NCBI RefSeq assembly: GCF_020169515.1 | Contig: NZ_JAHMHW010000001.1 | Span: 496,001-560,000 of the forward strand | DNA from: Paenibacillus vietnamensis | GTDB lineage: Bacteria > Bacillota > Bacilli > Paenibacillales > Paenibacillaceae | DNA length: 64,000 bases | Direction: 5' to 3' | Shown: positions 51,811-63,184 of the stretch, piece by piece | Numbering within the stretch: the first letter of the stretch is position 1 | Layout: every line of letters starts with the position of its first letter | The notes under the pieces: model-generated | What the model was told of the DNA's origin: nothing | Seen by the model: the letters and a program-made list of their open reading frames with translations, nothing else | Databases searched by the model: none | Translations under genes and position numbers: made by a program

Positions 51811-51902
51811 CGCCACATTATTCATTATTTCGGGCATAGAAGTGCGTTATTCTAATCATTATAACGACTATTAATGATCAAATTAAGGATAGGTGACAAG
51901 AC

Positions 51903-53138
51903 ATGACATCCATTAATCAAAATTACATGGAGCTGCAGGGTAGCTATCTGTTCTCCGAAATCGCCAAACGCCGCACAAAGTTTATTCAGGAAAATCCGAA
52001 CGCTGAAATTATCAGCCTGGGCATCGGCGACGTTACCCGCGGTTTGCCGGACGCCGTCCTGAATGCGATGCACAGTGCGGTTGACGAGCTGGCTTCGCCG
52101 GGTTCCTTCCGCGGCTACGGCCCGGAGCAAGGCTATGATTTTTTGATCAACGCCATTATTGAGAACGACTATAAAGCACGCGGCATCGAAATCGCTTCGA
52201 ACGAAGTGTTCGTGAGCGACGGCTCCAAATGCGACGTAGGCAACATCCAGGAAATTTTCAGCGAGAACAGTATCGTTGCCGTTCAAGACCCTGTGTACCC
52301 GGTATACGTAGATACGAACGTGATGGCAGGACGCTCCGGCAAATACAATCAGGAAACGAAGCGCTACGACAACATCGCATACCTGGAGTGCACGGCCGAG
52401 AACAACTTCAAGCCAAGCCTTCCTGACCGCAAAGTGGATATCATTTACCTTTGCTACCCTAACAATCCGACCGGCATGACGCTGACGAAGGAAGAGCTTA
52501 AGGTATGGGTCGATTATGCAAAAGCGAACAACTGCATTATCCTGTTCGATTCCGCATATGAAGCGTTTATTCAGGAAGAAAATGTGCCGCACAGCATTTA
52601 CGAAATCGAAGGCGCCCGCGAAGTTGCGATTGAATTCCGAAGCTTCTCGAAAACGGCCGGCTTTACAGGCGTCCGCTGCGCTTATACGGTCGTGCCTCGC
52701 GAGCTGAAAGGCTTCGACGCTTCCGGCAACGAAGTTCTGATCAACGACCTGTGGAACCGCCGCCACACAACGAAATTCAACGGCGTATCGTATGTAACGC
52801 AGCGCGGTGCAGCGGCTATTTATTCGCCGGAAGGCAAAGAACAGATCAAAACGCTCGTCGACTACTACATGACGAATGCGGCAATTATCCGCGACGGTCT
52901 GGCATCGCTCGGCCTTGAAGTGTTCGGCGGCGTAAATGCTCCGTATATTTGGCTGAAAACGCCTAAAGGCATGGATTCCTGGTCTTTCTTCGACAAGCTG
53001 CTTTCGGAAGCGAACATCGTCGGCACGCCTGGCGTAGGCTTCGGACAAAGCGGCCAAGGCTATTTCCGCTTGACGGCATTCGGCAGCCGCGAGAATACCG
53101 AGAAAGCCGTTGAACGCATCCGTAAGCTAAGCCTGTAG
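51903..53138 (+). CDS. dapL: LL-diaminopimelate aminotransferase
   Basis: Converts tetrahydrodipicolinate directly to LL-diaminopimelate, a one-step bypass of the succinyl or acetyl branches of lysine synthesis. A 411-residue class I/II aminotransferase. Motifs: [12 protein letters not shown] (about 38-49), [14 protein letters not shown] (the family's DGAKxD-like segment), [18 protein letters not shown], and the PLP Lys in [12 protein letters not shown] (near 250). Best known from plants, chlamydiae and cyanobacteria, it is also present in some Bacillota. It is placed alone between rluD and the pyr operon. The protein is complete; an ATG follows GATAGGTGACAAG. Confidence 0.95.
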   Translation: MTSINQNYMELQGSYLFSEIAKRRTKFIQENPNAEIISLGIGDVTRGLPDAVLNAMHSAVDELASPGSFRGYGPEQGYDFLINAIIENDYKARGIEIASNEVFVSDGSKCDVGNIQEIFSENSIVAVQDPVYPVYVDTNVMAGRSGKYNQETKRYDNIAYLECTAENNFKPSLPDRKVDIIYLCYPNNPTGMTLTKEELKVWVDYAKANNCIILFDSAYEAFIQEENVPHSIYEIEGAREVAIEFRSFSKTAGFTGVRCAYTVVPRELKGFDASGNEVLINDLWNRRHTTKFNGVSYVTQRGAAAIYSPEGKEQIKTLVDYYMTNAAIIRDGLASLGLEVFGGVNAPYIWLKTPKGMDSWSFFDKLLSEANIVGTPGVGFGQSGQGYFRLTAFGSRENTEKAVERIRKLSL

Positions 53139-53210
53139 TTCCATCGCTATCCTTGCATAGCCGGCAGGAATTAAACCACACTAATTGCAAGCGAAAATAT
53201 TCGTCTGCTC

Positions 53211-53239
53211 TTGACAAGTTATGTCGAACGTGGGATAAT
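53211..53239 (+). promoter_or_regulatory. Sigma-A promoter of the pyr operon
   Basis: TTGACA (53211-53216), 17 nt, GATAAT (53234-53239). It is a strong consensus promoter immediately before the PyrR leader. Confidence 0.85.
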
Positions 53240-53244
53240 TCCTA

Positions 53245-53430
53245 TGATAAACGGCAGTACCTTTAACTCAGTCCCGAGAGGCTGGCAAGGTAGCGTGAAC
53301 AACAGGTCTATAGAAGAGAGGATTAGGACATCCTTTGCTGCGGCTTTCTGTGATGAGAGCCGTCACGATGCTCCTTGTCTTTTCGTGACTGATCACAAGC
53401 TCCTTGCGACACACGCAAGGAGCTTTTTTT
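53245..53430 (+). promoter_or_regulatory. PyrR-binding attenuator leader
   Basis: PyrR with UMP binds the nascent leader and favours termination. The PyrR recognition element AGTCCCGAGAGGCT is at 53270-53283, on a stem whose outer arms are ACCTT (53259-53263) and AAGGT (53287-53291). The terminator is AAGCTCCTTGCG (53397-53408) with CGCAAGGAGCTT (53414-53425) and seven T. This is the only such element seen in the operon. Confidence 0.93.
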
Positions 53431-53468
53431 GTCGCAACCTGGCAGACCGAAGGCTACGGAAGGAGTAA

Positions 53469-54946
<1,478 letters not shown>

Positions 54947-54989
54947 CATAAGCAATTTTGACCGAATAAATCCGGAGGGTGAACAAACA

Positions 54990-56276
54990 ATGTCATTATG
55001 GATTATTAACGGTAACGTATGGAATGAAGCTTCTGGCAGTCTGGAGAAGAAGCATATCCTCATCGCAGAGGGCATGATCGAAGCGATTGTCGACGGCAGC
55101 TCCGCTCCGGACACCGGAAGCTCGGAAGTTATCGATGCGGGGGGCAAGCTCGTATCGGCAGGCTTCATCGATATGCACGTTCACTTGCGTGATCCGGGTT
55201 TTGAACATAAAGAAGACATCGCTACTGGCACAAGATCGGCGGCAAAGGGCGGTTTTACGACAATCGCTTGTATGCCGAATACGCGTCCGGTAACGGACAC
55301 TGCCGAAACGGTACGATATATTAAGGACAAAGCCGCAAGCGCAGGCATCGTAAAGGTGCTGCCCTACGCGGCGATCACAAAAAACGAGCTCGGACGCGAG
55401 CTTACGGATTTCGCAGCTTTGAAGGAAGCTGGCGCGATCGGATTTACGGATGACGGAGTCGGCGTACAAAACGCGCAAATGATGAAAAATGCGATGGCGC
55501 TCGCCCATTCGATGGATATGCCGATTATCGCGCACTGCGAGGACGATTCGCTTGTGGAAGGGGCTTGGGCTTCCGAAGGAGAGTTTTCGCGGAAGCACGG
55601 CATTAAAGGAATTCCGAACGAGTCGGAAGCGATTCATGTCGGAAGGGACGTACTGCTGGCAGAAGCGACTGGCGTCCATTACCACGTCTGCCATGTGAGC
55701 ACCGAGCAATCGGTTCGCCTGATCCGCCTCGCCAAGCAAATCGGCGTTCGCGTGACTGCGGAAGTATGCCCGCATCATCTGCTGCTATCGGATGAGGATA
55801 TACCGGGTCTTGACGACGCTAATTGGAAAATGAACCCGCCGCTCCGTACGCCGCGCGACGTTCAAGCGGTAATCGAAGCGCTTGAGGACGGAACGATCGA
55901 TATGGTGGTAACGGACCACGCGCCGCACAGCGCGGAAGAGAAAGCCCGCGGCGTACAGCTGGCACCGTTCGGTATCGTCGGCTTCGAGACGGCATTCCCG
56001 CTGCTCTACACGAAATTTGTACAAACCGGCAAGTGGACGCTCGGCTTCCTGCTTCAGCGTATGACGACGGATCCGGCGCGCGTATTCCGCCTGCAGGAAG
56101 GCCGCCTGGAGCAAGGGGCGCCTGCCGACATAACGATCGTAGATCTGGAAGGCGAGCGTACGGTGGATCCAAGCACCTTTGCATCGAAGAGCAACAATAC
56201 GCCGTTCGGCGGCTGGAAGCTAAGCGGCTGGCCGGTTGCGACAATCGTAAACGGTAAAGTCGTCTGGTCGGAATAA
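54990..56276 (+). CDS. pyrC: Dihydroorotase
   Basis: Cyclises carbamoyl aspartate to dihydroorotate. 428 residues, equal to B. subtilis PyrC, a class I zinc enzyme. Metal ligands are visible in DMHVHLRDPGFEHKEDI (about 60-76), VCHVST, and MVVTDHAPHS (near 305), and the substrate loop in AKGGFTTIACMPNTRP. ATG 54990 has CCGGAGGGTG upstream; an earlier in-frame ATG at 54846 lies inside pyrB and is rejected. Confidence 0.98.
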   Translation: MSLWIINGNVWNEASGSLEKKHILIAEGMIEAIVDGSSAPDTGSSEVIDAGGKLVSAGFIDMHVHLRDPGFEHKEDIATGTRSAAKGGFTTIACMPNTRPVTDTAETVRYIKDKAASAGIVKVLPYAAITKNELGRELTDFAALKEAGAIGFTDDGVGVQNAQMMKNAMALAHSMDMPIIAHCEDDSLVEGAWASEGEFSRKHGIKGIPNESEAIHVGRDVLLAEATGVHYHVCHVSTEQSVRLIRLAKQIGVRVTAEVCPHHLLLSDEDIPGLDDANWKMNPPLRTPRDVQAVIEALEDGTIDMVVTDHAPHSAEEKARGVQLAPFGIVGFETAFPLLYTKFVQTGKWTLGFLLQRMTTDPARVFRLQEGRLEQGAPADITIVDLEGERTVDPSTFASKSNNTPFGGWKLSGWPVATIVNGKVVWSE

Positions 56277-56347
56277 TACGATCCTTTCTAATAATGATAA
56301 ACAATGAAATTTTAGGTTATACATTCAACACCTAAGGAGTGATACGG

Positions 56348-57493
56348 ATGCAAGCAAGATTGTTGTTGGAAGACGGTACGCTGTTTACTGGCTTATCGTT
56401 CGGCGCGGAAGCGCAAATGATGGGCGAAGTCGTATTTAATACGGGGATTACGGGATATCAGGAGGTGCTGTCGGATCCGTCGTACTGCGGTCAAATCGTT
56501 ACGATGACGTATCCGCTCATCGGCAACTATGGCATTACACGAGACGACTTTGAAGCTATCCGCCCATTCATCCATGGCTTTGCGGTCCGCCGCCACGAAG
56601 AGGTGCCAAGCAACTGGCGCGCGCAGTATTCGCTCGGACAGCTGCTAAAGGAATACGGCATTCCTGGAATCAGCGAGATCGACACACGCATGCTTACTCG
56701 CAAGCTTCGCCACTACGGCACGATGAAAGGCCTGATTACGACCGGCAACGAGAGAGTGGAAGAACTGGCAGAGCGCCTGAACATCTCGAAGCTGATGACC
56801 GACCAGGTCGCACGCACGTCGACGACGTCCGTATTCTCGAGTCCCGGTGAAGGCGAGCGCATCGTCCTGGTTGATTTCGGTGCGAAAAGCGGCATTTTGC
56901 GCGAGCTTACGAAGCGCGGCTGCGACGTCGTGGTCGTACCTCATAACACGACGGCCGACGAGATTCGCAAGCTGGCTCCGGACGGCATTCAGCTCTCGAA
57001 CGGACCTGGGGATCCGAAGGATGTTCCATACGCAGTTAAAATGATTTCCGAACTTCTCGGCGAATATCCGATTTTCGGCATCTGCCTTGGACATCAGCTG
57101 TTTGCCTTGGCATGCGGCGCGGATACGACGAAGCTGAAGTTCGGCCACCGCGGCGGCAACCATCCGGTTAAAGAGCTGGCGACTAACCGCTGCTACATCA
57201 CATCGCAAAACCATGGCTACACGGTCTTGGAAGAATCCGTGAACAACACGCAACTGTCCGTCACGCATATCAACAACAATGACCGTACTATTGAAGGTTT
57301 GAAGCATAATACATTCCCGGCTTTCTCGGTGCAGTATCACCCTGAAGCAGCTCCAGGACCGTTTGATTCGAGCTACCTGTTCGACGAGTTCCTTCAAATG
57401 ATCCGTACACACAAGAAAAACAACCCGCAAAAGCGTCGTCAGGCCGTGTTGTCGGAGACGCTGAAAGGAGAGCTTCTGTATGCCCAAAAATAA
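56348..57493 (+). CDS. carA: Carbamoyl-phosphate synthase small (glutaminase) subunit
   Basis: Supplies ammonia from glutamine to CarB. 381 residues: an N-terminal CarA-specific domain ([32 protein letters not shown]) and a C-terminal class I glutamine amidotransferase domain with the catalytic Cys in [12 protein letters not shown] (near 246), and [10 protein letters not shown] with the His and Glu. ATG 56348 is preferred to the GTG at 56339, which overlaps the AAGGAGT ribosome binding site. It overlaps carB by 14 nt. Pyrimidine-specific role (pyrAA) by operon context. Confidence 0.98.
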   Translation: MQARLLLEDGTLFTGLSFGAEAQMMGEVVFNTGITGYQEVLSDPSYCGQIVTMTYPLIGNYGITRDDFEAIRPFIHGFAVRRHEEVPSNWRAQYSLGQLLKEYGIPGISEIDTRMLTRKLRHYGTMKGLITTGNERVEELAERLNISKLMTDQVARTSTTSVFSSPGEGERIVLVDFGAKSGILRELTKRGCDVVVVPHNTTADEIRKLAPDGIQLSNGPGDPKDVPYAVKMISELLGEYPIFGICLGHQLFALACGADTTKLKFGHRGGNHPVKELATNRCYITSQNHGYTVLEESVNNTQLSVTHINNNDRTIEGLKHNTFPAFSVQYHPEAAPGPFDSSYLFDEFLQMIRTHKKNNPQKRRQAVLSETLKGELLYAQK

Positions 57494-60400
57494 TGAACTC
57501 AAAAAAATTCTAGTGATCGGCTCCGGGCCGATCGTCATCGGACAAGCGGCTGAGTTCGACTATGCCGGCACGCAAGCCTGCCAGGCGCTCAAAGAAGAAG
57601 GCTACGAGGTTGTTCTGATCAACAGCAATCCTGCAACCATCATGACGGATACGAACATGGCCGATAAAGTTTACATCGAGCCGATTACACTGGAATTCGT
57701 ATCCCAAATTATCCGCCAAGAGCGCCCGGACGGGCTTCTCCCTACGCTCGGCGGCCAGACCGGCCTGAACATGGCCGTTGAACTGGCTCGCGCCGGCGTT
57801 CTCGAGCGGGAGAATGTGAAGCTGCTCGGTACGCAGCTGACCGCGATCGAAAAAGCGGAAGACCGCGATTTGTTCCGCGACCTGATGCGCGAGCTGGAGC
57901 AGCCGGTTCCGGATAGCGACATCGTAACGACGGTGGAAGATGCGGTCAATTTCGCGAACAAGATCGGTTATCCGATTATTGTCCGCCCTGCCTATACGCT
58001 AGGCGGCACAGGCGGCGGCATTTGCGCGAACGAAGAAGAGCTTCGGGAAACCGTTGCTTCCGGCATCCGCTACAGCCCGATCAGCCAATGTTTGATCGAA
58101 AAATCGATCGCAGGCATGAAGGAAGTCGAGTACGAGGTTATGCGCGATGCGAACGACAACTGTATCGTCGTATGTAACATGGAAAACTTTGACCCGGTCG
58201 GCGTTCATACAGGTGACAGTATCGTTGTGGCGCCTAGCCAGACGCTGTCCGACCGCGAATACCAAATGCTGCGCTCCGCTTCGCTTAAAATCATTCGCGC
58301 TTTGAACATCGAAGGCGGCTGTAACGTACAGTTCGCACTCGATCCGCAAAGCTACCAATACTACGTGATCGAGGTTAACCCGCGCGTAAGCCGTTCCTCG
58401 GCGCTTGCTTCCAAAGCAACCGGCTACCCGATTGCTAAGATGGCGGCTAAAATTGCGATCGGCTATACGCTTGATGAGCTGGTCAATCCGGTAACGGGCC
58501 AAACTTACGCTTGCTTCGAGCCGACGCTTGACTACATCGTCTCCAAAATCCCGCGCTGGCCGTTCGATAAATTCGTAAACGCCAACCGCAAGCTGGGCAC
58601 GCAAATGAAAGCGACCGGCGAGGTCATGGCTATCGGCCGTACGTTCGAGGAGTCGATTCACAAAGCGGTTCGCTCGTTGGAAATCGGCACGCACCGGATT
58701 CATTTGAAGGAAGCCTCGCAGCTTGAGGATTCCGTGCTGCGCAGCCGTCTGCAGAAGCCGGATGACGAGCGGATGTTCCTGGTTGGTGAAGCATTCCGCC
58801 GCGGCTACAAGCTGCAGGAAATTCAAGACATTACGAACATCGACTGGTGGTTCCTGGATAAGATTCAAGGCATCGTAGCATTCGAAAACCGTCTCCGCAG
58901 CGAGTCGACGCTGTCGCAGCAAACGTTGTACGAAGCAAAACGTAAGGGCTTCTCGGACCGTTCGATCGCCGAGCTTCGCCGCGAAGGCTTCCCGAACGGC
59001 AGCCACACGAACGAAGAGGAAGTACGCGCTCTTCGTCTGCAGCTGGGGCTGAAGCCGGTTTACAAAATGGTTGATACGTGCGCAGCCGAGTTTGAAGCTT
59101 CTACGCCGTACTACTACTCGACATACGAGACGGAAAATGAAGTTGTTGAAACAAATAAAGAAAAAGTGCTCGTGCTCGGTTCGGGTCCGATCCGGATCGG
59201 TCAAGGCATCGAGTTTGACTACTCGACCGTTCACGCGGTGTGGGCGATCCAAAATGCCGGCTATGAAGCGGTTATTATTAACAACAACCCGGAAACCGTA
59301 TCGACGGACTTCAGCACATCCGACCGGCTGTACTTCGAGCCGCTGTTCTTCGAGGATGTAATGAACGTAATCGAGCAAGAGAAGCCGATCGGCGTTATCG
59401 TGCAATTCGGCGGCCAAACCGCGATTAACCTGGCTTCCCCGCTTGCCAAAGCAGGCGTGCGCATTCTCGGCTCCAGCCTGGAGAGCATCGATACGGCAGA
59501 AGACCGCAAAAAATTCGAAGCGCTGCTTCGCAGCTTGAATATTGCGCAGCCTGAAGGCAGCACGGTTACTTCGGTCGACGAAGCGGTTACGACGGCTCAA
59601 AAGCTTGGTTATCCGGTGCTTGTTCGTCCGTCCTACGTACTTGGCGGCCGCGCCATGGAAATCGTATACTCCGACGAGGAGCTGCTAAGCTACATGGAGG
59701 TAGCGGTAAAAATCAATCCGGAGCATCCGGTTCTGATCGACCGCTACATGATGGGTAAAGAAGCGGAAGTTGACGCGATTTGCGACGGCGAAACCGTTCT
59801 GATTCCAGGCATCATGGAACACGTGGAACGTGCTGGGGTTCACTCCGGCGACTCGATCGCGGTATATCCGCCTCAATCGCTGTCGGATGATATCAAACAG
59901 CAAATCATTGATATGACAATCAGCATTGCCAAAGCGCTGAACGTTGTCGGATTGGTAAATATCCAATTCGTCATCTATCAGGACAAGGCCTATGTCATCG
60001 AGGTTAACCCGCGTTCGTCCCGTACGGTGCCGTTCCTTAGCAAGGTAACGAACCTGCCTATGGCTAACCTGGCAACAAAAGCGATTCTCGGCACGAAGCT
60101 GGCCGATCTCGGCTATACGGACGGACTGTGGCCGGAGGATGAATATGTATCGGTGAAAGTGCCGGTGTTCTCCTTTGCGAAGCTGCGCCGCGTTGACCCG
60201 ACGCTGACTCCGGAGATGAAATCGACGGGCGAGGTTATGGGCCGTGACGTGCAGTATGCAAAAGCCTTGTATAAAGGCCTGATCGGCGCAGGCATGAAAA
60301 TTCCGACTTCGGGCGCGATTATTGCAACCGTTGCGGACAAAGATAAAGAGGAAGCAACGGAATTGCTGCGCGGCTTCTTCAATCTGGGCTACAAAATTAT

Positions 60401-60701
60401 CGCAACCGGCGGTACGGCTAAGGTGCTTGAAGAAGCAGGCTTGATCGTGACGACCGTGAACAAGCTGAGCGAAGGTTCGCCTAACATTCTAGACCTCGTC
60501 CGTGAAGGACAGGCGCAGTTTGTCGTCAATACGCTGACGAAAGGCAAAACGCCTGAGCGCGACGGTTTCCGGATCCGCCGCGAAGCGGTTGAGAACGGAG
60601 TTGTCTGCATGACGTCGCTTGACACGGTCCGCGCATTGCTCGTGATGCTAGAAACGCTTAACTTCTCGTCCCGCTCGATGCCGGTGCTGCTTCAGAAATA
60701 A
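57480..60701 (+). CDS. carB: Carbamoyl-phosphate synthase large subunit
   Basis: Makes carbamoyl phosphate from bicarbonate, ammonia and two ATP. 1073 residues with two homologous ATP-grasp halves. The first starts [20 protein letters not shown] (about 10-29) with TLGGTGGGI (near 173); the second has [17 protein letters not shown] (near 564) and [10 protein letters not shown]. The C-terminal allosteric MGS-type domain (about 940-1060) has [16 protein letters not shown]. It is intact and overlaps the end of carA. In B. subtilis pyrK and pyrD follow; here a 145-nt hairpin-rich gap leads to pyrF. Confidence 0.98.
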   Translation: MPKNNELKKILVIGSGPIVIGQAAEFDYAGTQACQALKEEGYEVVLINSNPATIMTDTNMADKVYIEPITLEFVSQIIRQERPDGLLPTLGGQTGLNMAVELARAGVLERENVKLLGTQLTAIEKAEDRDLFRDLMRELEQPVPDSDIVTTVEDAVNFANKIGYPIIVRPAYTLGGTGGGICANEEELRETVASGIRYSPISQCLIEKSIAGMKEVEYEVMRDANDNCIVVCNMENFDPVGVHTGDSIVVAPSQTLSDREYQMLRSASLKIIRALNIEGGCNVQFALDPQSYQYYVIEVNPRVSRSSALASKATGYPIAKMAAKIAIGYTLDELVNPVTGQTYACFEPTLDYIVSKIPRWPFDKFVNANRKLGTQMKATGEVMAIGRTFEESIHKAVRSLEIGTHRIHLKEASQLEDSVLRSRLQKPDDERMFLVGEAFRRGYKLQEIQDITNIDWWFLDKIQGIVAFENRLRSESTLSQQTLYEAKRKGFSDRSIAELRREGFPNGSHTNEEEVRALRLQLGLKPVYKMVDTCAAEFEASTPYYYSTYETENEVVETNKEKVLVLGSGPIRIGQGIEFDYSTVHAVWAIQNAGYEAVIINNNPETVSTDFSTSDRLYFEPLFFEDVMNVIEQEKPIGVIVQFGGQTAINLASPLAKAGVRILGSSLESIDTAEDRKKFEALLRSLNIAQPEGSTVTSVDEAVTTAQKLGYPVLVRPSYVLGGRAMEIVYSDEELLSYMEVAVKINPEHPVLIDRYMMGKEAEVDAICDGETVLIPGIMEHVERAGVHSGDSIAVYPPQSLSDDIKQQIIDMTISIAKALNVVGLVNIQFVIYQDKAYVIEVNPRSSRTVPFLSKVTNLPMANLATKAILGTKLADLGYTDGLWPEDEYVSVKVPVFSFAKLRRVDPTLTPEMKSTGEVMGRDVQYAKALYKGLIGAGMKIPTSGAIIATVADKDKEEATELLRGFFNLGYKIIATGGTAKVLEEAGLIVTTVNKLSEGSPNILDLVREGQAQFVVNTLTKGKTPERDGFRIRREAVENGVVCMTSLDTVRALLVMLETLNFSSRSMPVLLQK

Positions 60702-60727
60702 ATAAGCAAACCGCAGTTTAAAAAAGT

Positions 60728-60812
60728 ACGGCCAGCGTCAATCTCGCCGATGTGTACCGACCGGGCTCCCAGCCTGGCCGGATGCATCGCCGGAGGACGG
60801 GTGGCCGTTTAT
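60728..60812 (+). other. Competing hairpins between carB and pyrF
   Basis: CGGCCAG (60729-60735) can pair with CTGGCCG (60774-60780), or ACGGCCA (60728-60734) with TGGCCGT (60802-60808), followed by TTATT. The two are mutually exclusive. No PyrR recognition element is present. It occupies the point where pyrK and pyrD would be expected. Confidence 0.4.
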
Positions 60813-60846
60813 TATGCCGATCAACATAGAAAAGGGGAAATGTCGG

Positions 60847-61584
60847 ATGAAGCTGACGATTGAGCAGGCAGCTGCGAAAATAATGGTTGCGCTGGACTAC
60901 CCGGATGCAGCGGCAGCGGAGCGTTTAATCGCCGGGCTGCAGGGGATTCCTTGTTATATGAAGGTTGGCATGCAGCTGTTTTACGCAGCAGGCCCTTCCT
61001 TTGTGGAAAGCCTGAAGAAGCGCGGCTATTACGTTTTTCTCGATGTGAAAATGCACGATATCCCGAATACGGTTAAGGGCGGCGCGAATAGCGTGACCAG
61101 GCTGGGGGTCGACATGTTCAACGTGCATGCCGCCGGCGGAACCGCGATGATGGAAGCCGCTCTTGAAGGCGTGGATACGGCGCTTACCGGCAGCGGTCTT
61201 AGCAAGCCGGCTGTCATAGCCGTTACCCAATTGACGAGCACCAACCGGCAAACGTTAAACGAACAGATCGGAATTGCCGGAACGGTTGAAGAGGCGGTGC
61301 TCCGCTATGCCCAATTGACGAAGGCAGCCGGACTCGACGGAGTGGTTGCGTCCCCGTCCGAGGTTGAAGCGATTAAAGCGGCTTGCGGCTCCGCTTTCCG
61401 GACCGTAACCCCTGGCATAAGGCCGAAGGGCGCCGATGTGAACGACCAATCGCGCATCATGACCCCAGGCGAAGCATTGAAGCAAGGGACGGATTATATG
61501 GTAATCGGCCGTCCTATTACAGCCGCGGCCAATCCGCGCGCAGCGCTGGAATCTATTATCGAGGAGCTGATTTCCCATGAGTAA
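60847..61584 (+). CDS. pyrF: Orotidine 5'-phosphate decarboxylase
   Basis: Forms UMP from OMP. 245 residues, type 1. The catalytic Asp-Lys tetrad region is [15 protein letters not shown] (about 64-78), with IMVALDYPD at the N-terminus and [29 protein letters not shown] at the phosphate site. ATG 60847 follows AAAGGGGAAA; the frame extends to 60814 without a better start. It overlaps pyrE by 8 nt. Confidence 0.97.
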   Translation: MKLTIEQAAAKIMVALDYPDAAAAERLIAGLQGIPCYMKVGMQLFYAAGPSFVESLKKRGYYVFLDVKMHDIPNTVKGGANSVTRLGVDMFNVHAAGGTAMMEAALEGVDTALTGSGLSKPAVIAVTQLTSTNRQTLNEQIGIAGTVEEAVLRYAQLTKAAGLDGVVASPSEVEAIKAACGSAFRTVTPGIRPKGADVNDQSRIMTPGEALKQGTDYMVIGRPITAAANPRAALESIIEELISHE

Positions 61585-62224
61585 ACTGACGGTAAATGAA
61601 TTGCCGGTCAAAATTGCCCAAAGCCTGCTGGAGATCGAAGCCGTTGCGCTTCGTCCTAACGATCCGTTCACATGGACGTCGGGCATCAAATCCCCGATTT
61701 ACTGCGATAACCGTTTGACGATGACCTATCCGGAAATCCGCGATCTCGTCGCGGAGGGTTTTGCCTCCATAATCCGTGAGCAATACCCGGATGCCGAGGT
61801 TATTGCCGGGACATCGACCGCCGGCATTCCGCATGCCGCTTGGGTAGCGCAAAAGCTGAACCTGCCGATGGCTTACATTCGCGACAAGGCGAAGGGGCAC
61901 GGCAAGCAAAACCAAATCGAGGGCCGCGTGCTTCCCGGACAAAAGGTAGTTGTTATCGAGGACCTGATCTCGACCGGCGGCAGCTCGCTGAAGGCGGCGC
62001 TTGCGGTACGCGAGGCCGGTGCCGAGGTGGCTGCCGTGCTTGCAATCTTCACGTACGAATTCGACTCGGCCGCCGCTGCGTTCGCTTCGGAGCAGGTGCC
62101 GCTTACGACATTGTCGAATTACAGCGCGCTTATCCAAACTGCGGTTCAAATGGGGAAAGTGGCGGAGTCGGATGTAGCCGCTCTGCAGTCCTGGAGAAAC
62201 GATCCGCAATCGTTCGGCAAATAA
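61577..62224 (+). CDS. pyrE: Orotate phosphoribosyltransferase
   Basis: Adds ribose phosphate from PRPP to orotate. 215 residues. The PRPP loop is [18 protein letters not shown] (about 123-140), with [28 protein letters not shown] and [13 protein letters not shown], the flexible catalytic loop. It is the last gene of the pyr operon, followed by a clear terminator. Confidence 0.98.
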   Translation: MSKLTVNELPVKIAQSLLEIEAVALRPNDPFTWTSGIKSPIYCDNRLTMTYPEIRDLVAEGFASIIREQYPDAEVIAGTSTAGIPHAAWVAQKLNLPMAYIRDKAKGHGKQNQIEGRVLPGQKVVVIEDLISTGGSSLKAALAVREAGAEVAAVLAIFTYEFDSAAAAFASEQVPLTTLSNYSALIQTAVQMGKVAESDVAALQSWRNDPQSFGK

Positions 62225-62235
62225 TATAAACTTCT

Positions 62236-62276
62236 AAAAGACGTGTTCGCCTGAGAAGGGCGGCACGTCTTTTTTA
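62236..62276 (+). terminator. Terminator of the pyr operon
   Basis: AAAAGACGTG-CGCC pairs with GGCG-CACGTCTTTTTT, with small bulges, 12 nt after pyrE. Confidence 0.9.
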
Positions 62277-62290
62277 TATGTAAGCCAGTG

Positions 62291-62367
62291 GTTCATGAAC
62301 AATTTTTTAGTCGTTATTTTGCACCTGCGGCAGGTATAAAAAAGTTGTTTCCCGTTCGTAACTTTTT
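62291..62367. repeat. Palindromes upstream of the ABC transporter gene
   Basis: GTTCATGAAC (62291-62300) is a perfect 10-bp palindrome. ACCTG-CGG-CAGGT follows at about 62322-62334, and AAAAAGTT (62339-62346) pairs with AACTTTTT (62360-62367), the last overlapping the ECF-type -35. They could be operators; no regulator can be named. Confidence 0.4.
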
Positions 62368-62383
62368 AAACCCATGCTTCGTC
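62358..62383 (+). promoter_or_regulatory. ECF-sigma-type promoter of the ABC/HlyD operon
   Basis: GTAAC (62358-62362) followed by TTTTT, 17 nt, then CGTC (62380-62383) in CGTCTAT. It is nearly the same as the site at 17569-17595. The predicted start is about 45 nt before the ATG at 62435. B. subtilis yknWXYZ, with similar gene content, is controlled by the ECF factor sigma-W. Confidence 0.58.
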
Positions 62384-62434
62384 TATCATGTAGATGAGAA
62401 TTATGAAAGAGTTCGAAAGGGGGATTGAGGGGGG

Positions 62435-63184
62435 ATGGCCTTTCAACAGGAAACCGGGCCTATTGACGATACCGAACAACAGCTGACGTCTCAGCTTCAG
62501 CCCTCTGAAGGAAATCGCAATCTGCTGGCTGTAAATGGCGTAGAGCGCATCTTCCAGACGGGCGGAACGCAGCTGCATGTATTAAAAGGGATTCAGATGG
62601 AGCTTCAAGAGAGACAGCTGGTTATGCTCAGGGGACGATCGGGCTCGGGCAAAACGACGCTTCTTAACTGCTTGGGAGGCCTTGATACGCCTAGCAAAGG
62701 CGAGATTATTTTTAACGGACTGCCTTTCCATCAAATGAGTGACGACGAGCGGACGCTGATCCGGCGGAAGGATATGGGATTTATATTTCAAGCATTTGCA
62801 TTGATGCCGCTGCTTTCCGCTTGGGAGAACGTAGAGTTATCCCTTCGAATGGCGGGAACGGCCCGCTCGTTATGGAAGGAGCGTGTCGCTCACTGCCTGG
62901 AGCTGGTAGGGCTTGAGAAGAGGATGCACCATCGGCCCTTTGAGCTGTCCGGGGGCGAGCAGCAGCGTGTCGCTATCGCAAAGGCGATCGCCCATAAGCC
63001 GATGCTGCTGCTGGCTGACGAACCGACGGCAGAGCTGGATACGGCTATGTCCGCGCAAATAATGGCAGTCTTTCAAAACATTATCCGCACCGAACAAGTC
63101 ACAATCTGTATGACTACACATGATCCTACGATTTTGGAGGTTGCCGACCATGTCTATGAAATGGTGGACGGGAAATTTATTTAA
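62435..63184 (+). CDS. ABC transporter ATP-binding protein, MacB/LolD/YknY type
   Basis: A 249-residue ATPase with Walker A GRSGSGKTT (near 67-75), Q-loop FQAFALMPLLSAWENV, signature LSGGEQQR (near 171), Walker B LLLADEPTAELD and the H-loop TTHDP. The family partners a MacB/FtsX-like permease that lacks an import channel and often works on peptides or lipoproteins. The N-terminal 30 residues are a hydrophilic extension. AAAGGGGG (62416-62423) is the likely ribosome binding site. It overlaps the adaptor gene by 35 nt; together they resemble B. subtilis yknY-yknX, with a permease expected beyond 64000. Confidence 0.93.
   Translation: MAFQQETGPIDDTEQQLTSQLQPSEGNRNLLAVNGVERIFQTGGTQLHVLKGIQMELQERQLVMLRGRSGSGKTTLLNCLGGLDTPSKGEIIFNGLPFHQMSDDERTLIRRKDMGFIFQAFALMPLLSAWENVELSLRMAGTARSLWKERVAHCLELVGLEKRMHHRPFELSGGEQQRVAIAKAIAHKPMLLLADEPTAELDTAMSAQIMAVFQNIIRTEQVTICMTTHDPTILEVADHVYEMVDGKFI

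Noticed and set aside
57999..59600. 533-codon reverse-strand frame opposite carB
   Set aside because: Same codon-bias shadow effect; carB is complete and clearly the real gene.
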